Part shown: positions 9,063 through 17,162 of the stretch, piece by piece
Layout: each line of letters begins with the position of its first letter
How positions within the stretch are numbered: position 1 is the first letter of the stretch
Assembly (NCBI RefSeq): GCF_001602525.1
Contig: NZ_LSYT01000002.1
Coordinates: forward strand, 682,001 to 746,000
Source of the DNA: Flavobacterium chilense
GTDB lineage: Bacteria > Bacteroidota > Bacteroidia > Flavobacteriales > Flavobacteriaceae
Length of the DNA: 64,000 nt
Direction: 5' to 3'
Made by a program: the position numbers and the translations under genes
The notes under the pieces: generated by a model
Seen by the model: the letters and a program-made list of their open reading frames with translations, nothing else
What the model was told of the DNA's origin: nothing
Databases searched by the model: none

Positions 9063-9070
9063 TAAATTTG
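9063..9070 (+). promoter_or_regulatory. -7 element for the cystathionine gamma-synthase gene
   Basis: TAAATTTG matches TAnnTTTG and lies 33 bases before the ATG at 9104. The nearest TTG (9034-9036) is 26 bp upstream, somewhat farther than the usual 19 bp, so only the -7 half is convincing. No riboswitch fits into this short leader. Confidence 0.45.
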
Positions 9071-9103
9071 TACCTTAAATAAGGACTTAAAACTTGTAAT
9101 TAT

Positions 9104-10246
9104 ATGAAATTCAATACAAAAGTAATACATGGTGGTCAGCATCATGACCCAAGTACTGGAGCAGTTATGCCTCCGGTTTATCAAACTTCTACATTTGTAC
9201 AATCAAGTCCGGGAAAACCTTTGGCAGATTATGAGTACAGCAGAGCATCAAACCCAACGCGTACAGCTCTGGAAAATGCTTTGGCAAGTATTGAAAATGG
9301 TACTCGTGGTTTGGCTTTTTCGTCTGGATTGGCAGCAACAGATTGTATTTTAAGATCGTTTAAGGCAGGAGATGAAATTATTGCTATGGATGATTTATAT
9401 GGAGGAACTTACAGAATGTTCTCCAGAATTTACAAAGACTCCGGAATTAAATTTCATTTTGTTGATATGACGGATATTGAGAAATTGAAATCATTAATCA
9501 ATGAGAATACAAAATTGATTTGGGTAGAGACGCCAACAAATCCGTTGATGAAATTAGCAGATATCGAAGAAGTAGCTAAAATCACTAAAGCACATAAAAT
9601 TTTGTTTGCAGTAGATAATACTTTTGCAACACCCTATTTACAAAAGCCACTTGATTTAGGAGCAGATATTGTAATGCATTCGGCTACTAAATATTTAGGC
9701 GGACATTCTGATGTTATTGCAGGTGCTTTGATTGTAAAAGATGAGGCATTAGGAGATCAATTGCATTTTCAGCAATTTGCAACTGGTGCAACACTTGGGC
9801 CAATGGATAGTTTTTTAGTTTTAAGAGGTATCAAAACACTTTCGTTAAGAGTACAGAGACATTGTGAAAATGGAGAAAAAGTAGTTGAATATTTAAGCAA
9901 TCATCCTAAAATCAACACCGTTTATTATCCGGGTTTAAAAAATCATCCGTTTCATGAAATTGCTAAAAAGCAAATGAAAGCTTTTGGCGGAATGGTTTCG
10001 TTTACATTTAAATCAGGTAAAAAAGAAGATTCTATTACGTTTTTGGAGAAGCTTAAAGTCTTTACTTTGGCAGAATCTCTTGGAGGTGTTGAATCTTTGG
10101 CAAACCATCCGGCTTTAATGACACACGCTTCTATCCCGGCAGATAAAAGAGCTGAAGTTGGTATTACAGATGATTTAGTTCGATTAAGTGTAGGTATTGA
10201 AGATGCCGAAGATTTAATTGCAGATTTAGAACAAGCTTTAGCATAA
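9104..10246 (+). CDS. metB: Cystathionine gamma-synthase/lyase (PLP)
   Basis: A 380-residue enzyme of the Cys/Met metabolism PLP family (fold type I). The PLP lysine is Lys196 in HSATKYLGGHSD, the phosphate-binding and substrate regions appear as YSRASNPTR (45-53), SSGLAATD and VETPTNPL (141-148). It acts in transsulfuration, joining an activated homoserine with cysteine to cystathionine or cleaving cystathionine; sequence alone does not separate gamma-synthase from gamma-lyase, and the two names are often exchanged in this group. No other methionine gene is adjacent. A strong bidirectional terminator follows at 10252-10283. Confidence 0.9.
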   Translation: MKFNTKVIHGGQHHDPSTGAVMPPVYQTSTFVQSSPGKPLADYEYSRASNPTRTALENALASIENGTRGLAFSSGLAATDCILRSFKAGDEIIAMDDLYGGTYRMFSRIYKDSGIKFHFVDMTDIEKLKSLINENTKLIWVETPTNPLMKLADIEEVAKITKAHKILFAVDNTFATPYLQKPLDLGADIVMHSATKYLGGHSDVIAGALIVKDEALGDQLHFQQFATGATLGPMDSFLVLRGIKTLSLRVQRHCENGEKVVEYLSNHPKINTVYYPGLKNHPFHEIAKKQMKAFGGMVSFTFKSGKKEDSITFLEKLKVFTLAESLGGVESLANHPALMTHASIPADKRAEVGITDDLVRLSVGIEDAEDLIADLEQALA

Positions 10247-10251
10247 AAATA

Positions 10252-10283
10252 AAAAACCCCAATTCGAAAGAATTGGGGTTTTT
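10252..10283. terminator. Bidirectional terminator
   Basis: AAAAACCCCAATTC and GAATTGGGGTTTTT form a perfect 14-bp stem around a GAAA tetraloop, with A and T tracts on the two sides. It lies between the convergent metB and the outer-membrane protein gene at 10302 and can serve both. Confidence 0.92.
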
Positions 10284-10301
10284 GTTTATATTTAATTGTA
10301 C

Positions 10302-11096
10302 TTAAAATTCTAAGTAATAAATGTATCCGGCATTAAACCAAACCTGCGAATCGTTTGTCTTGTTTTCTTTGTAAAGATCTTTATTTGGATTTAAACCATC
10401 GACCCAGTCAGAACTAAAGCCCTGATAACGGACTTCGAACATCAAGTCGCTCATTGTGGTTAATTTGTAGTGAACTCCAACACCTGCGGTTACTGATAAA
10501 ACTACACCATTTTCATTTGAAAAACCATACGGGCGCCCGTCAGAAGGAGTTAAGTATTTTGGAAAAGTTGTTGCAGGAAGTCCTAATGTGCCAAGTCTTG
10601 AATCTACTTTAGCAGAGTAATAACTTACCTGAAAACCTAAACTCGCATAAGGGCTAAAACTACCTATTGTATTCTCAAAATCATGAATTTTCATAAAAGG
10701 CGAAAATTCTAACTGAGCACCAAGGTTTACAAGGGTAGAACTACCGTGCATTCCTCTAAGATGTTGTACAAGTCCTTTTTGTTTTTCTATTTCAACCCAT
10801 TTACCAAAATGTTCTAAATTGGTTTTGTTGAAAGATAATTCAGATCTAACTTTGAAATGTTCTGTAAAAAAGCTTTCTCTGTTGTTGTTGGCAGAAAAGT
10901 TTATAAAGTGAACAATTCCCACTCCAAATCCGGTGTTTCCGATGTTGGTATCAAAATTATTTCGTTGTCCATAATCAGATTGAAATGATACGGGGCCGAA
11001 GATAACTCCAATCTCTTGTGCTAAGTTGGATTGGGCAGTTGATATTGTGGTAATGCCAAATAAGGCGAATATCGTGAGTACTATAGGTTTGAGCAT
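10302..11096 (-). CDS. Predicted outer-membrane beta-barrel protein
   Basis: The 264-residue protein has a signal peptide (about residues 1-21, ending ISTAQS) and a body of alternating polar and aromatic residues ending YIYYLEF. The terminal phenylalanine and glycine-rich segments such as SFSPYASLGFQVSYY and VVLSVTAGVGVHYKL are typical of small outer-membrane barrels. It resembles a Flavobacteriaceae-only group (I believe the one labelled THC0290_0291 family) that has no known function. It converges on metB and diverges from gdhA across a 324-bp spacer. A well-spaced promoter match lies directly upstream at 11120-11150 on the minus strand. Confidence 0.8.
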   Translation of the reverse strand: MLKPIVLTIFALFGITTISTAQSNLAQEIGVIFGPVSFQSDYGQRNNFDTNIGNTGFGVGIVHFINFSANNNRESFFTEHFKVRSELSFNKTNLEHFGKWVEIEKQKGLVQHLRGMHGSSTLVNLGAQLEFSPFMKIHDFENTIGSFSPYASLGFQVSYYSAKVDSRLGTLGLPATTFPKYLTPSDGRPYGFSNENGVVLSVTAGVGVHYKLTTMSDLMFEVRYQGFSSDWVDGLNPNKDLYKENKTNDSQVWFNAGYIYYLEF

Positions 11097-11119
11097 GTTT
11101 TTGGGCTTACAAATCTTGG

Positions 11120-11150
11120 CAAATATATAAAAAACATAGTCTAAACAAAA
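11120..11150 (-). promoter_or_regulatory. Bacteroidota-type promoter for the outer-membrane protein gene
   Basis: On the minus strand TTTTG (11146-11150) is followed by 18 bases and then TATATTTG (11120-11127). This fits the -33 TTTG / 19 bp / -7 TAnnTTTG promoter of Bacteroidota. The ATG lies 23 bases further on. Confidence 0.7.
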
Positions 11151-11322
11151 TATAAAATCGCGCTATTAAAAAATTAATAACAAAACACTTAATTTTCTGA
11201 CTTTAAGCATGATGATTCGATGTAAATTCGGAAGTGTAAAATTCTATTTTTGGGATTGTTTAAAAATTACACAATTCTATCCTAAAAACAAAAAAAAATA
11301 ACAATTCATGATTGATTTCAAC

Positions 11323-11353
11323 TATCTTTGCATGTTGTTACGAAAACGTTTTC
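11323..11353 (+). promoter_or_regulatory. gdhA -7 element and adjacent palindrome
   Basis: TATCTTTG at 11323-11330 matches the -7 consensus. Eleven bases later comes the perfect 12-bp palindrome GAAAACGTTTTC (11342-11353), so it would lie just after the transcription start. An AACGTT core flanked by symmetrical arms resembles operators of LacI-type regulators; no such regulator is encoded in this window. The remaining leader to the ATG at 11421 is AT-rich. The rest of the 324-bp spacer shows nothing beyond the divergent promoter described at 11120-11150. Confidence 0.55.
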
Positions 11354-11420
11354 TTAAAGCGTTTTTTCTTATTTTAATTGATAAAAATTTTAAACTATTA
11401 TTTGAATAATTTATTTAAAA

Positions 11421-12764
11421 ATGGAACAAAAAATAAATGAATTTATGGCTCTTGTTGAGTCAAAAAATCCAAACGAGCCGGAATTTCTTCAAGCCGTTAG
11501 AGAATTTGCAGAAACAGTAATTCCATTTATCGCAGAACGCAAAAAATATGATGGGAAGAACTTACTTCTTAGAATTGCTGAACCGGAAAGATCTATAATT
11601 TTTAGAGTTCCGTGGGTAGATGACAAAGGTGAAATAATTGTAAACAGAGGTTTCAGAATTCAGATGAACTCGGCGATCGGACCATACAAAGGCGGAATCA
11701 GATTTCATCATACTGTAAATTTATCAGTTTTAAAATTTCTTGCTTTCGAACAGGTTTTCAAGAATAGTTTGACAACATTACCAATGGGTGGTGGAAAAGG
11801 AGGTTCTGATTTTGATCCTGAAGGAAAGTCTGATGGTGAAATTATGCGTTTCTGCCAGTCATTTATGACAGAGTTATGTCGTCATATTGGTCCTGATCTG
11901 GATGTTCCTGCAGGAGATATTGGTGTTGGTGCCAGAGAAATTGGTTATTTGTTCGGTCAATACAAAAGAATAAGAAATGAATTTACCGGAGTATTAACCG
12001 GAAAAGGACTTGCTTACGGTGGTTCATTAATCAGACCTGAAGCTACGGGTTATGGGGTTGTTTATTTTACAGACCAGATGCTCCGTACTATCGGACATGA
12101 GATAAAAGGTAAAAGAGTAGCGATTTCAGGTTTTGGAAACGTAGCCTGGGGAGTTGCATTAAAAATAAATGAATTAGGAGGAAAAGTAGTTACGATTTCA
12201 GGACCTGATGGATATATTTATGATGAAGAAGGAATCTCAGGAGAAAAAATCGATCACATGGTCGAAATGAGAGCAACTGGAGATAACAGAGCCGAATTGT
12301 ATGTAAAGAAATATCCAAATGCTATTTTCCATAAAGGAAAAAGTCCATGGGAAGTAAAAGTTGATATTGCTATTCCATGTGCTACACAAAATGAGTTAAA
12401 TGGAGATGATGCACAAAAACTTATTGATAATGGAGTTTTATGTGTTACTGAAGCAGCAAACATGCCTTCTACTTTAGATGCAATTAAGTTGTTTTTAGAT
12501 AATAAAGTGCTTTTTGCTCCTGGAAAAGCTGCAAATGCCGGGGGAGTTGCTGCATCTGGATTAGAAATGACGCAAAACTCAATTCGTTTAAACTGGACGA
12601 GTGAAGAAGTTGACTTAAGATTAAAAGACATTATGGTTGGAATTCACAACCAATGTAAAAAATATGGTGCCGGAGAAGATGGTTATGTAAACTACGTAAA
12701 AGGAGCTAACATTGCCGGATTTGTAAAAGTTGCCGATGCTATGCTTGCTCAGGGTGTAGTTTAA
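11421..12764 (+). CDS. gdhA: NADP-specific glutamate dehydrogenase
   Basis: A 447-residue hexameric-type glutamate dehydrogenase, which makes glutamate from 2-oxoglutarate and ammonia. The substrate region reads NRGFRIQMNSAIGPYKGG (75-92) and the catalytic Lys126 is in PMGGGKGGSDFDP. A Rossmann motif SGFGNVAWG follows at about 236-244. Length equals the usual 445-450 residues of the bacterial NADP-dependent class (E. coli GdhA type). It is a single-gene unit with its own promoter, a palindrome in the leader and a terminator right after the stop. Confidence 0.97.
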   Translation: MEQKINEFMALVESKNPNEPEFLQAVREFAETVIPFIAERKKYDGKNLLLRIAEPERSIIFRVPWVDDKGEIIVNRGFRIQMNSAIGPYKGGIRFHHTVNLSVLKFLAFEQVFKNSLTTLPMGGGKGGSDFDPEGKSDGEIMRFCQSFMTELCRHIGPDLDVPAGDIGVGAREIGYLFGQYKRIRNEFTGVLTGKGLAYGGSLIRPEATGYGVVYFTDQMLRTIGHEIKGKRVAISGFGNVAWGVALKINELGGKVVTISGPDGYIYDEEGISGEKIDHMVEMRATGDNRAELYVKKYPNAIFHKGKSPWEVKVDIAIPCATQNELNGDDAQKLIDNGVLCVTEAANMPSTLDAIKLFLDNKVLFAPGKAANAGGVAASGLEMTQNSIRLNWTSEEVDLRLKDIMVGIHNQCKKYGAGEDGYVNYVKGANIAGFVKVADAMLAQGVV

Positions 12765-12781
12765 GATAAATTACAATTTAA

Positions 12782-12826
12782 AAATGCTCTCATTTGTCTG
12801 TTAAGATAAATTGGGAGCATTTTTTA
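12782..12826 (+). terminator. gdhA terminator
   Basis: AAATGCTC at 12782-12789 pairs with GAGCATTT around 12815-12822, followed by a T tract. The loop is long (about 25 bases), but position directly after gdhA supports it. Confidence 0.7.
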
Positions 12827-12865
12827 TTTATTTAAAGAACAAAAAACAAATACTTTCGTTTGTAG

Positions 12866-12873
12866 TATATTTG
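12866..12873 (+). promoter_or_regulatory. -7 element for porZ
   Basis: TATATTTG matches TAnnTTTG and leaves a leader of about 20 bases before the porZ ATG at 12895. The -33 half is not clear. Confidence 0.5.
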
Positions 12874-12894
12874 TCTATCCCAATATAGTAAATA

Positions 12895-15177
12895 ATGAAA
12901 AAAGGGTTTTTGTATATTTTGTTTTTAGCGTTATTTCAATTTGCTTTCTCGCAAAATAAATTGTTGTGGCAGGGTTATTTTTCGTTTAACGAAATAAAAG
13001 ATATTTCACAATCTTCAACTACGGTTTTTGCGGCTTCAGAGAATGCGTTGTTTTCTAAAAACGCAGCAACAAATACCACTAAAACAACGACTACAATTGA
13101 TGGGCTTTCAGGTCAGACCATTTCTTCCTTATATCACAGTGATGGATTTAAGAAAACAATTATAGGTTATGAAAATGGTTTAATGATTGTAGTTAATGAA
13201 GTTGATGGCAGTATTTTGAAAGTCGTCGATATAATCAACAAACAATTGCCTGCAAATCTTAAAAAAATCAATCATTTTATGGAACATAATGGTTTGGTGT
13301 ATGTTTCTTGTGATTTTGGGATTGTGCAATTTAATTTGACCACTTTGCAATTTGGCGATACTTATTTTATTGGTGATAATGGAGCGGAAATTAGTGTAAG
13401 GCAAACGGCTTATTCCAACGGATTTATTTATGCTGCCACTTCTAACGGAATTCGAAAAGCAAACAGTACAAATACAAATCTAATTGATTTTAATCAATGG
13501 ACTTTGGTTAATCCCGGAGATTGGTCGAGTGTTGAAACTTTAGATACAGAACTTATTGCAATAAATTCAGCAGGATATATTCATCGGTATAATTCAAGTA
13601 CATTTGTCGGGTTTTTTCAGCTTCCGCAGGCAGCAACAGATGTTCGGGCTGTTAGTCACAGTTTGTTTGTGACAACACCTAATGCGGTTTTTGTGTACAA
13701 CAATCAAATGATTTTAACTCGTCAGATTGTCAATACTCAGGTTTTAGATAATACATTAAGTTTTACTTGTGCAACTGTAATTGGTGATTTGCTTTATATA
13801 GGGACAAAAGATCAGGGATTGTTCTCGTCTACCTTATCAAATTCATCAAGTTTTGTCAATAATACACCAAGCGGACCAACCCGGAACAATATTTTTTCTT
13901 TAGATGTCGGCTCAGATTTGCTTTGGGTGGTGTATGGGGATTATGATGTTTATTATAATCCGTATCCTTTAGATAGTTATGGGATTAGTAGGTACAATAA
14001 TTCTGGATGGTTGAATATTTCGAATAAAGATGTTTTTGATGCTAAATCGATAACTAAGGTTACAATAAATCCAAGTAATGAAAAGCAGGTTTATGCCAGT
14101 TCATTTTTCTCAGGAATGTTAAAAATAGAAAATGATGTTCCGACTATTTTATATAATGAAAAAAATAGTGGTTTAGAAACATTGACATTTGTTGGCCCAA
14201 ATTATATTGATGTTCGTATTAATGGGACTGTTTTTGATAAAAAAGGAAATCTCTGGGTGACCAATAGTCTGGTTAAAGATGGATTGAAAGTTTTAAAGAC
14301 TAATGGGCAATGGCAAAGCTATGCAATGAATTCGATTCTTGTTGATTTTAAATCTTCAAGTTATGCAAATATTGTGATAGATAGGAATAATACAAAATGG
14401 ATGGGAACAAATCGAGATGGTGTGATTGGTTTTAATGAAAGTACCAATATGTATAAGAAAATAACGTCAGGCGCTGATCTCGGAAATTTACCTATAAATG
14501 ATGTTAGAACTGTTGCTATAGATACCAAAAACCAGCTTTGGATAGGGACAACGAAGGGGTTAAGAGTTTTGTCAAACGTAAATAATTTTTCGACCGAAGG
14601 ACAGTTAAAAGCCAACCCAATTATTATTGTGGAAGATAATTTGGCTCAGGAATTATTGTATGAACAATTTGTAACTTCAATAGCTGTAGATGGAGCCGAT
14701 AATAAATGGCTTGGTACAATTGATTCGGGGGTTTTTATGGTTTCTCCAAATGGTCAGGAAACAAAATATCATTTTACAATTAATAATTCCCCATTGCCAA
14801 GTAATGTTATTAATGATATTAAAATTAATAGCACAACAGGTGAGGTTTTTATTGCCACAGATAAAGGAATGGTTTCTTTTAAAGGTATTGCAACTGGTGC
14901 AAATGAAGACTTAAACAATGTTTTTGTTTATCCTAATCCCGTAAGGCCAACTTATTCGGGAACCGTAAAAGTTGCCGGATTAATTGATAAAGCGAATATC
15001 AAGATTACTGACATAGAAGGTAATCTGGTTTATGAAACTACATCAGCAGGAGGAACAATAGAATGGGATACTACTGCTTTTGGACGATATAAAGTGGCTT
15101 CCGGTGTGTATATGATATTTATTTCTGCTCAGGATGGAAGTGAAACCAAGGTTAAAAAAGTGATGATTATTCGTTAG
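12895..15177 (+). CDS. porZ: Type IX secretion component PorZ
   Basis: A 760-residue secreted protein with a signal peptide (residues 1-19, ending FAFSQ) and a long series of beta-propeller blades. Blade motifs resemble two-component regulator propellers, for example NNIFSLDVGSDLLWVVYGD, INDVRTVAIDTKNQLWIGTTKG and SSVAVDGADNKWLG-like stretches. The C-terminal 85 residues (from FVYPNPVRP) are a T9SS sorting-type domain. PorZ is a surface component of the T9SS attachment complex that delivers anionic lipopolysaccharide to cargo. The order porZ-recO is common in Flavobacteriaceae and supports the name. The stop is 47 bp before the recO start. Confidence 0.9.
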   Translation: MKKGFLYILFLALFQFAFSQNKLLWQGYFSFNEIKDISQSSTTVFAASENALFSKNAATNTTKTTTTIDGLSGQTISSLYHSDGFKKTIIGYENGLMIVVNEVDGSILKVVDIINKQLPANLKKINHFMEHNGLVYVSCDFGIVQFNLTTLQFGDTYFIGDNGAEISVRQTAYSNGFIYAATSNGIRKANSTNTNLIDFNQWTLVNPGDWSSVETLDTELIAINSAGYIHRYNSSTFVGFFQLPQAATDVRAVSHSLFVTTPNAVFVYNNQMILTRQIVNTQVLDNTLSFTCATVIGDLLYIGTKDQGLFSSTLSNSSSFVNNTPSGPTRNNIFSLDVGSDLLWVVYGDYDVYYNPYPLDSYGISRYNNSGWLNISNKDVFDAKSITKVTINPSNEKQVYASSFFSGMLKIENDVPTILYNEKNSGLETLTFVGPNYIDVRINGTVFDKKGNLWVTNSLVKDGLKVLKTNGQWQSYAMNSILVDFKSSSYANIVIDRNNTKWMGTNRDGVIGFNESTNMYKKITSGADLGNLPINDVRTVAIDTKNQLWIGTTKGLRVLSNVNNFSTEGQLKANPIIIVEDNLAQELLYEQFVTSIAVDGADNKWLGTIDSGVFMVSPNGQETKYHFTINNSPLPSNVINDIKINSTTGEVFIATDKGMVSFKGIATGANEDLNNVFVYPNPVRPTYSGTVKVAGLIDKANIKITDIEGNLVYETTSAGGTIEWDTTAFGRYKVASGVYMIFISAQDGSETKVKKVMIIR

Positions 15178-15224
15178 TCTGAAAGTCAAAAGTAGAAAAA
15201 TCTAAGAAGCCTAAAAATCTAAAA

Positions 15225-15938
15225 TTGTTAGTTAAAACAAAAGCAATCGTAATATCTTCGTTGAAATTTCAGGAAAAAAGTCTGATCGTAAAATGTTTTA
15301 CGCTTTCAAATGGCCTGAAATCTTATTTTGTTCGTGATGCTTTTTCGGCTCGGAAAGCAAGTCAGAAAATTGCTTATTTTCAGCCACTTTCAATACTTGA
15401 AATCGAGGCGGTACATAAAAATAAAGGTACTTTAGAAAACTTTAAAGAAATAAAAACAGCAATCCCGTTCCAGAGTATACATACCGATATCGTAAAAAGT
15501 ACAATGGTGATGTTTCTTTCAGAAATGCTTCATTATTCTATTCAGGAAGAAGAAAAAAATGAATCGCTTTTTATCTTTTTAGAAACAGCTTTAACATGGC
15601 TCGATCACCATGATGAAATTTCAAATTTCCATTTGATCTTACTTTTAGAAATAACCAAATTTTTAGGTTTCTATCCTGATGTTTCTGAAGTAGATTCTGC
15701 TTATTTTGAGATGATTGATGGTGTTTTTGTGCAATTTCCCGGGGTCACAACTTTACCAGAACAAGAAACAAGTTTGTTTAGAAAGTTGATCGATTTGAAA
15801 TTTGAAAATGATCAGAAAATTTTTCATGTTACAGAAAGACAGATACTGTTGAAGATTTTAATTGATTACTATAGTCTTCATTTGGATGGATTCAAAAAAC
15901 CTAAATCACTGGATATTTTAAAGGAAGTTTTCTCTTAA
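15225..15938 (+). CDS. recO: DNA repair protein RecO
   Basis: A 237-residue RecO, which binds single-stranded DNA and with RecR loads RecA. The N-terminal OB fold is seen as LVKTKAIVISSLKFQEKSLIVKCFT-type sequence, and the helical C-terminal part follows. The start is TTG at 15225, giving MLVKTKAIV; no ATG precedes the conserved N-terminus. It follows porZ on the same strand after a 47-bp spacer made of TCTAA-like words. Confidence 0.92.
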   Translation: MLVKTKAIVISSLKFQEKSLIVKCFTLSNGLKSYFVRDAFSARKASQKIAYFQPLSILEIEAVHKNKGTLENFKEIKTAIPFQSIHTDIVKSTMVMFLSEMLHYSIQEEEKNESLFIFLETALTWLDHHDEISNFHLILLLEITKFLGFYPDVSEVDSAYFEMIDGVFVQFPGVTTLPEQETSLFRKLIDLKFENDQKIFHVTERQILLKILIDYYSLHLDGFKKPKSLDILKEVFS

Positions 15939-16021
15939 GCTGATTCAAAAGATGTTATTTGTTAGAATATCTACCTTAAAATAGGCCTTTTCTTTAGATG
16001 TTTTTTTAATATGTATAAAAA

Positions 16022-16049
16022 AGACCAAGACTTCATGCTGTCTTGGTCT
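16022..16049 (-). terminator. Terminator of the T9SS cargo gene
   Basis: AGACCAAGAC (16022-16031) and GTCTTGGTCT (16040-16049) form a perfect 10-bp stem. On the minus strand the hairpin is followed by TTTTTTATA, so it ends the gene at 16068. It may also stop recO transcription from the other side. Confidence 0.8.
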
Positions 16050-16067
16050 AGTTAGAGGTTTTTATGA

Positions 16068-16862
16068 TTATTGTTTTACAAATTTAATTGCATTACTTGA
16101 ATCGTTTAATTTTAAAAGATAGACACCTTTAGATAATCCTGATATTCCAATACTTCCAGAAGTACTTTTTGATGTTTTTACTGTTTTTCCATCAATAGAA
16201 AAAATTGAATATGCTGAATTTTCAAATTCATTATTTAGTTTTATTTCATCTTTTGATACATAAGCAATTGGATTGTTTTTCTTAGAAAAGTCAGGTGTAG
16301 ACAGTGTGCTTTTCTTAGCTATAACCACGTTGTCAAAATACATATAAGTACCAGTAAAACCTGAGTCAGAACCAGCTTGCAGTATAAGTTTGATTGAAGC
16401 TGAAGTAGCAGGAGCTCTAAACATAAGTATGTTGAAATCAAATGTTACTGTTTTCCATGTTCCATAAGTTACCGGAATTGTTGGGTAGTTAGGAAAGAAA
16501 AAAGCCTCTGATGAATCGTTTAATGCAAGTTCAAAGCCAATACGGCTAATATAATTAGTTGCCATGTTTCCAGGAACATAATAATCAAATTTTAAAGTGT
16601 ATACTTCTGTACTGTTTAAAGTGAAATCTTGAGAAATCCAGAACAAAGGAGCTGAAAAAGGAACTGAGCTTTCAGGTAATGCTTTTAAACTTGTTGTACC
16701 ATGATTGAATATGGTAGTTTCTTTGTCTGATGAACCGCTCAAAAGTGTCCATGAGTTTGGGGTTGTCGCAGTAAATTGTTCGAAACTGTTGTTTTGAAGA
16801 AGGTTTTGGCTTTGAGTAAAACTTGCTGTAAGCAAGCATAAAATAAGTAATTTTGTTTTCAT
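16068..16862 (-). CDS. Secreted protein with T9SS type A sorting domain
   Basis: The 264-residue product has a signal peptide (residues 1-18, ending ASFTQS) and a middle domain (about 20-180) with the jelly-roll look of carbohydrate-binding modules: LLQNNSFEQFTATTPNSWTLLSG at its start and FTGTYMYFDNVVI at its end. The last 70 residues, from about 195, are a Por secretion tail with SIDGKTVKTSKS and the closing LSKGVYLLKLN..KFVKQ, the signal read by T9SS. It is therefore probably displayed on or released from the cell surface. No catalytic domain is visible, so sugar or polymer binding is an inference. Confidence 0.9.
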   Translation of the reverse strand: MKTKLLILCLLTASFTQSQNLLQNNSFEQFTATTPNSWTLLSGSSDKETTIFNHGTTSLKALPESSVPFSAPLFWISQDFTLNSTEVYTLKFDYYVPGNMATNYISRIGFELALNDSSEAFFFPNYPTIPVTYGTWKTVTFDFNILMFRAPATSASIKLILQAGSDSGFTGTYMYFDNVVIAKKSTLSTPDFSKKNNPIAYVSKDEIKLNNEFENSAYSIFSIDGKTVKTSKSTSGSIGISGLSKGVYLLKLNDSSNAIKFVKQ

Positions 16863-17162
16863 AAAATTTTTTTAAAGTTGGCGTAAAACTACAATTATTA
16901 ATCTTATAATTCCTATAGATTCGCATGTATTGTTTTGAAATTTTAACAGGATTAAGTTTGTGTTTTGATTAATGCATTTCTCTTTGGAAAAAACAGGTGA
17001 AAAATTAAGAATCAATAAAAAAATCGCTTTTCGATTCTGTTTTTGAACAATTTTTAGCTTTTCGTTTTAAAAATTGAGTTAATAGCTCCAACTTTTGGCT
17101 TTAGATATTCTAGTTCTGACTTAAATTTATTACTTTCGCACCTCGTTTAAGAAAAGGATAAA
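16863..17162. other. 300-bp spacer before ileS
   Basis: No open frame of note is present. The only regulatory-looking element is TACTTTCG at 17131-17138, one base off the -7 consensus TAnnTTTG and 24 bases before the ileS ATG. A T-box leader is not apparent. Confidence 0.5.

Noticed and set aside
9029..9103. Possible SAM riboswitch before the cystathionine gamma-synthase gene
   Set aside because: The leader after the -7 element is only about 30 bases, too short for the known SAM riboswitch folds.
12254..12631. Minus-strand frame of 125 codons inside gdhA
   Set aside because: It is antisense to a conserved glutamate dehydrogenase region and shows no own family features.
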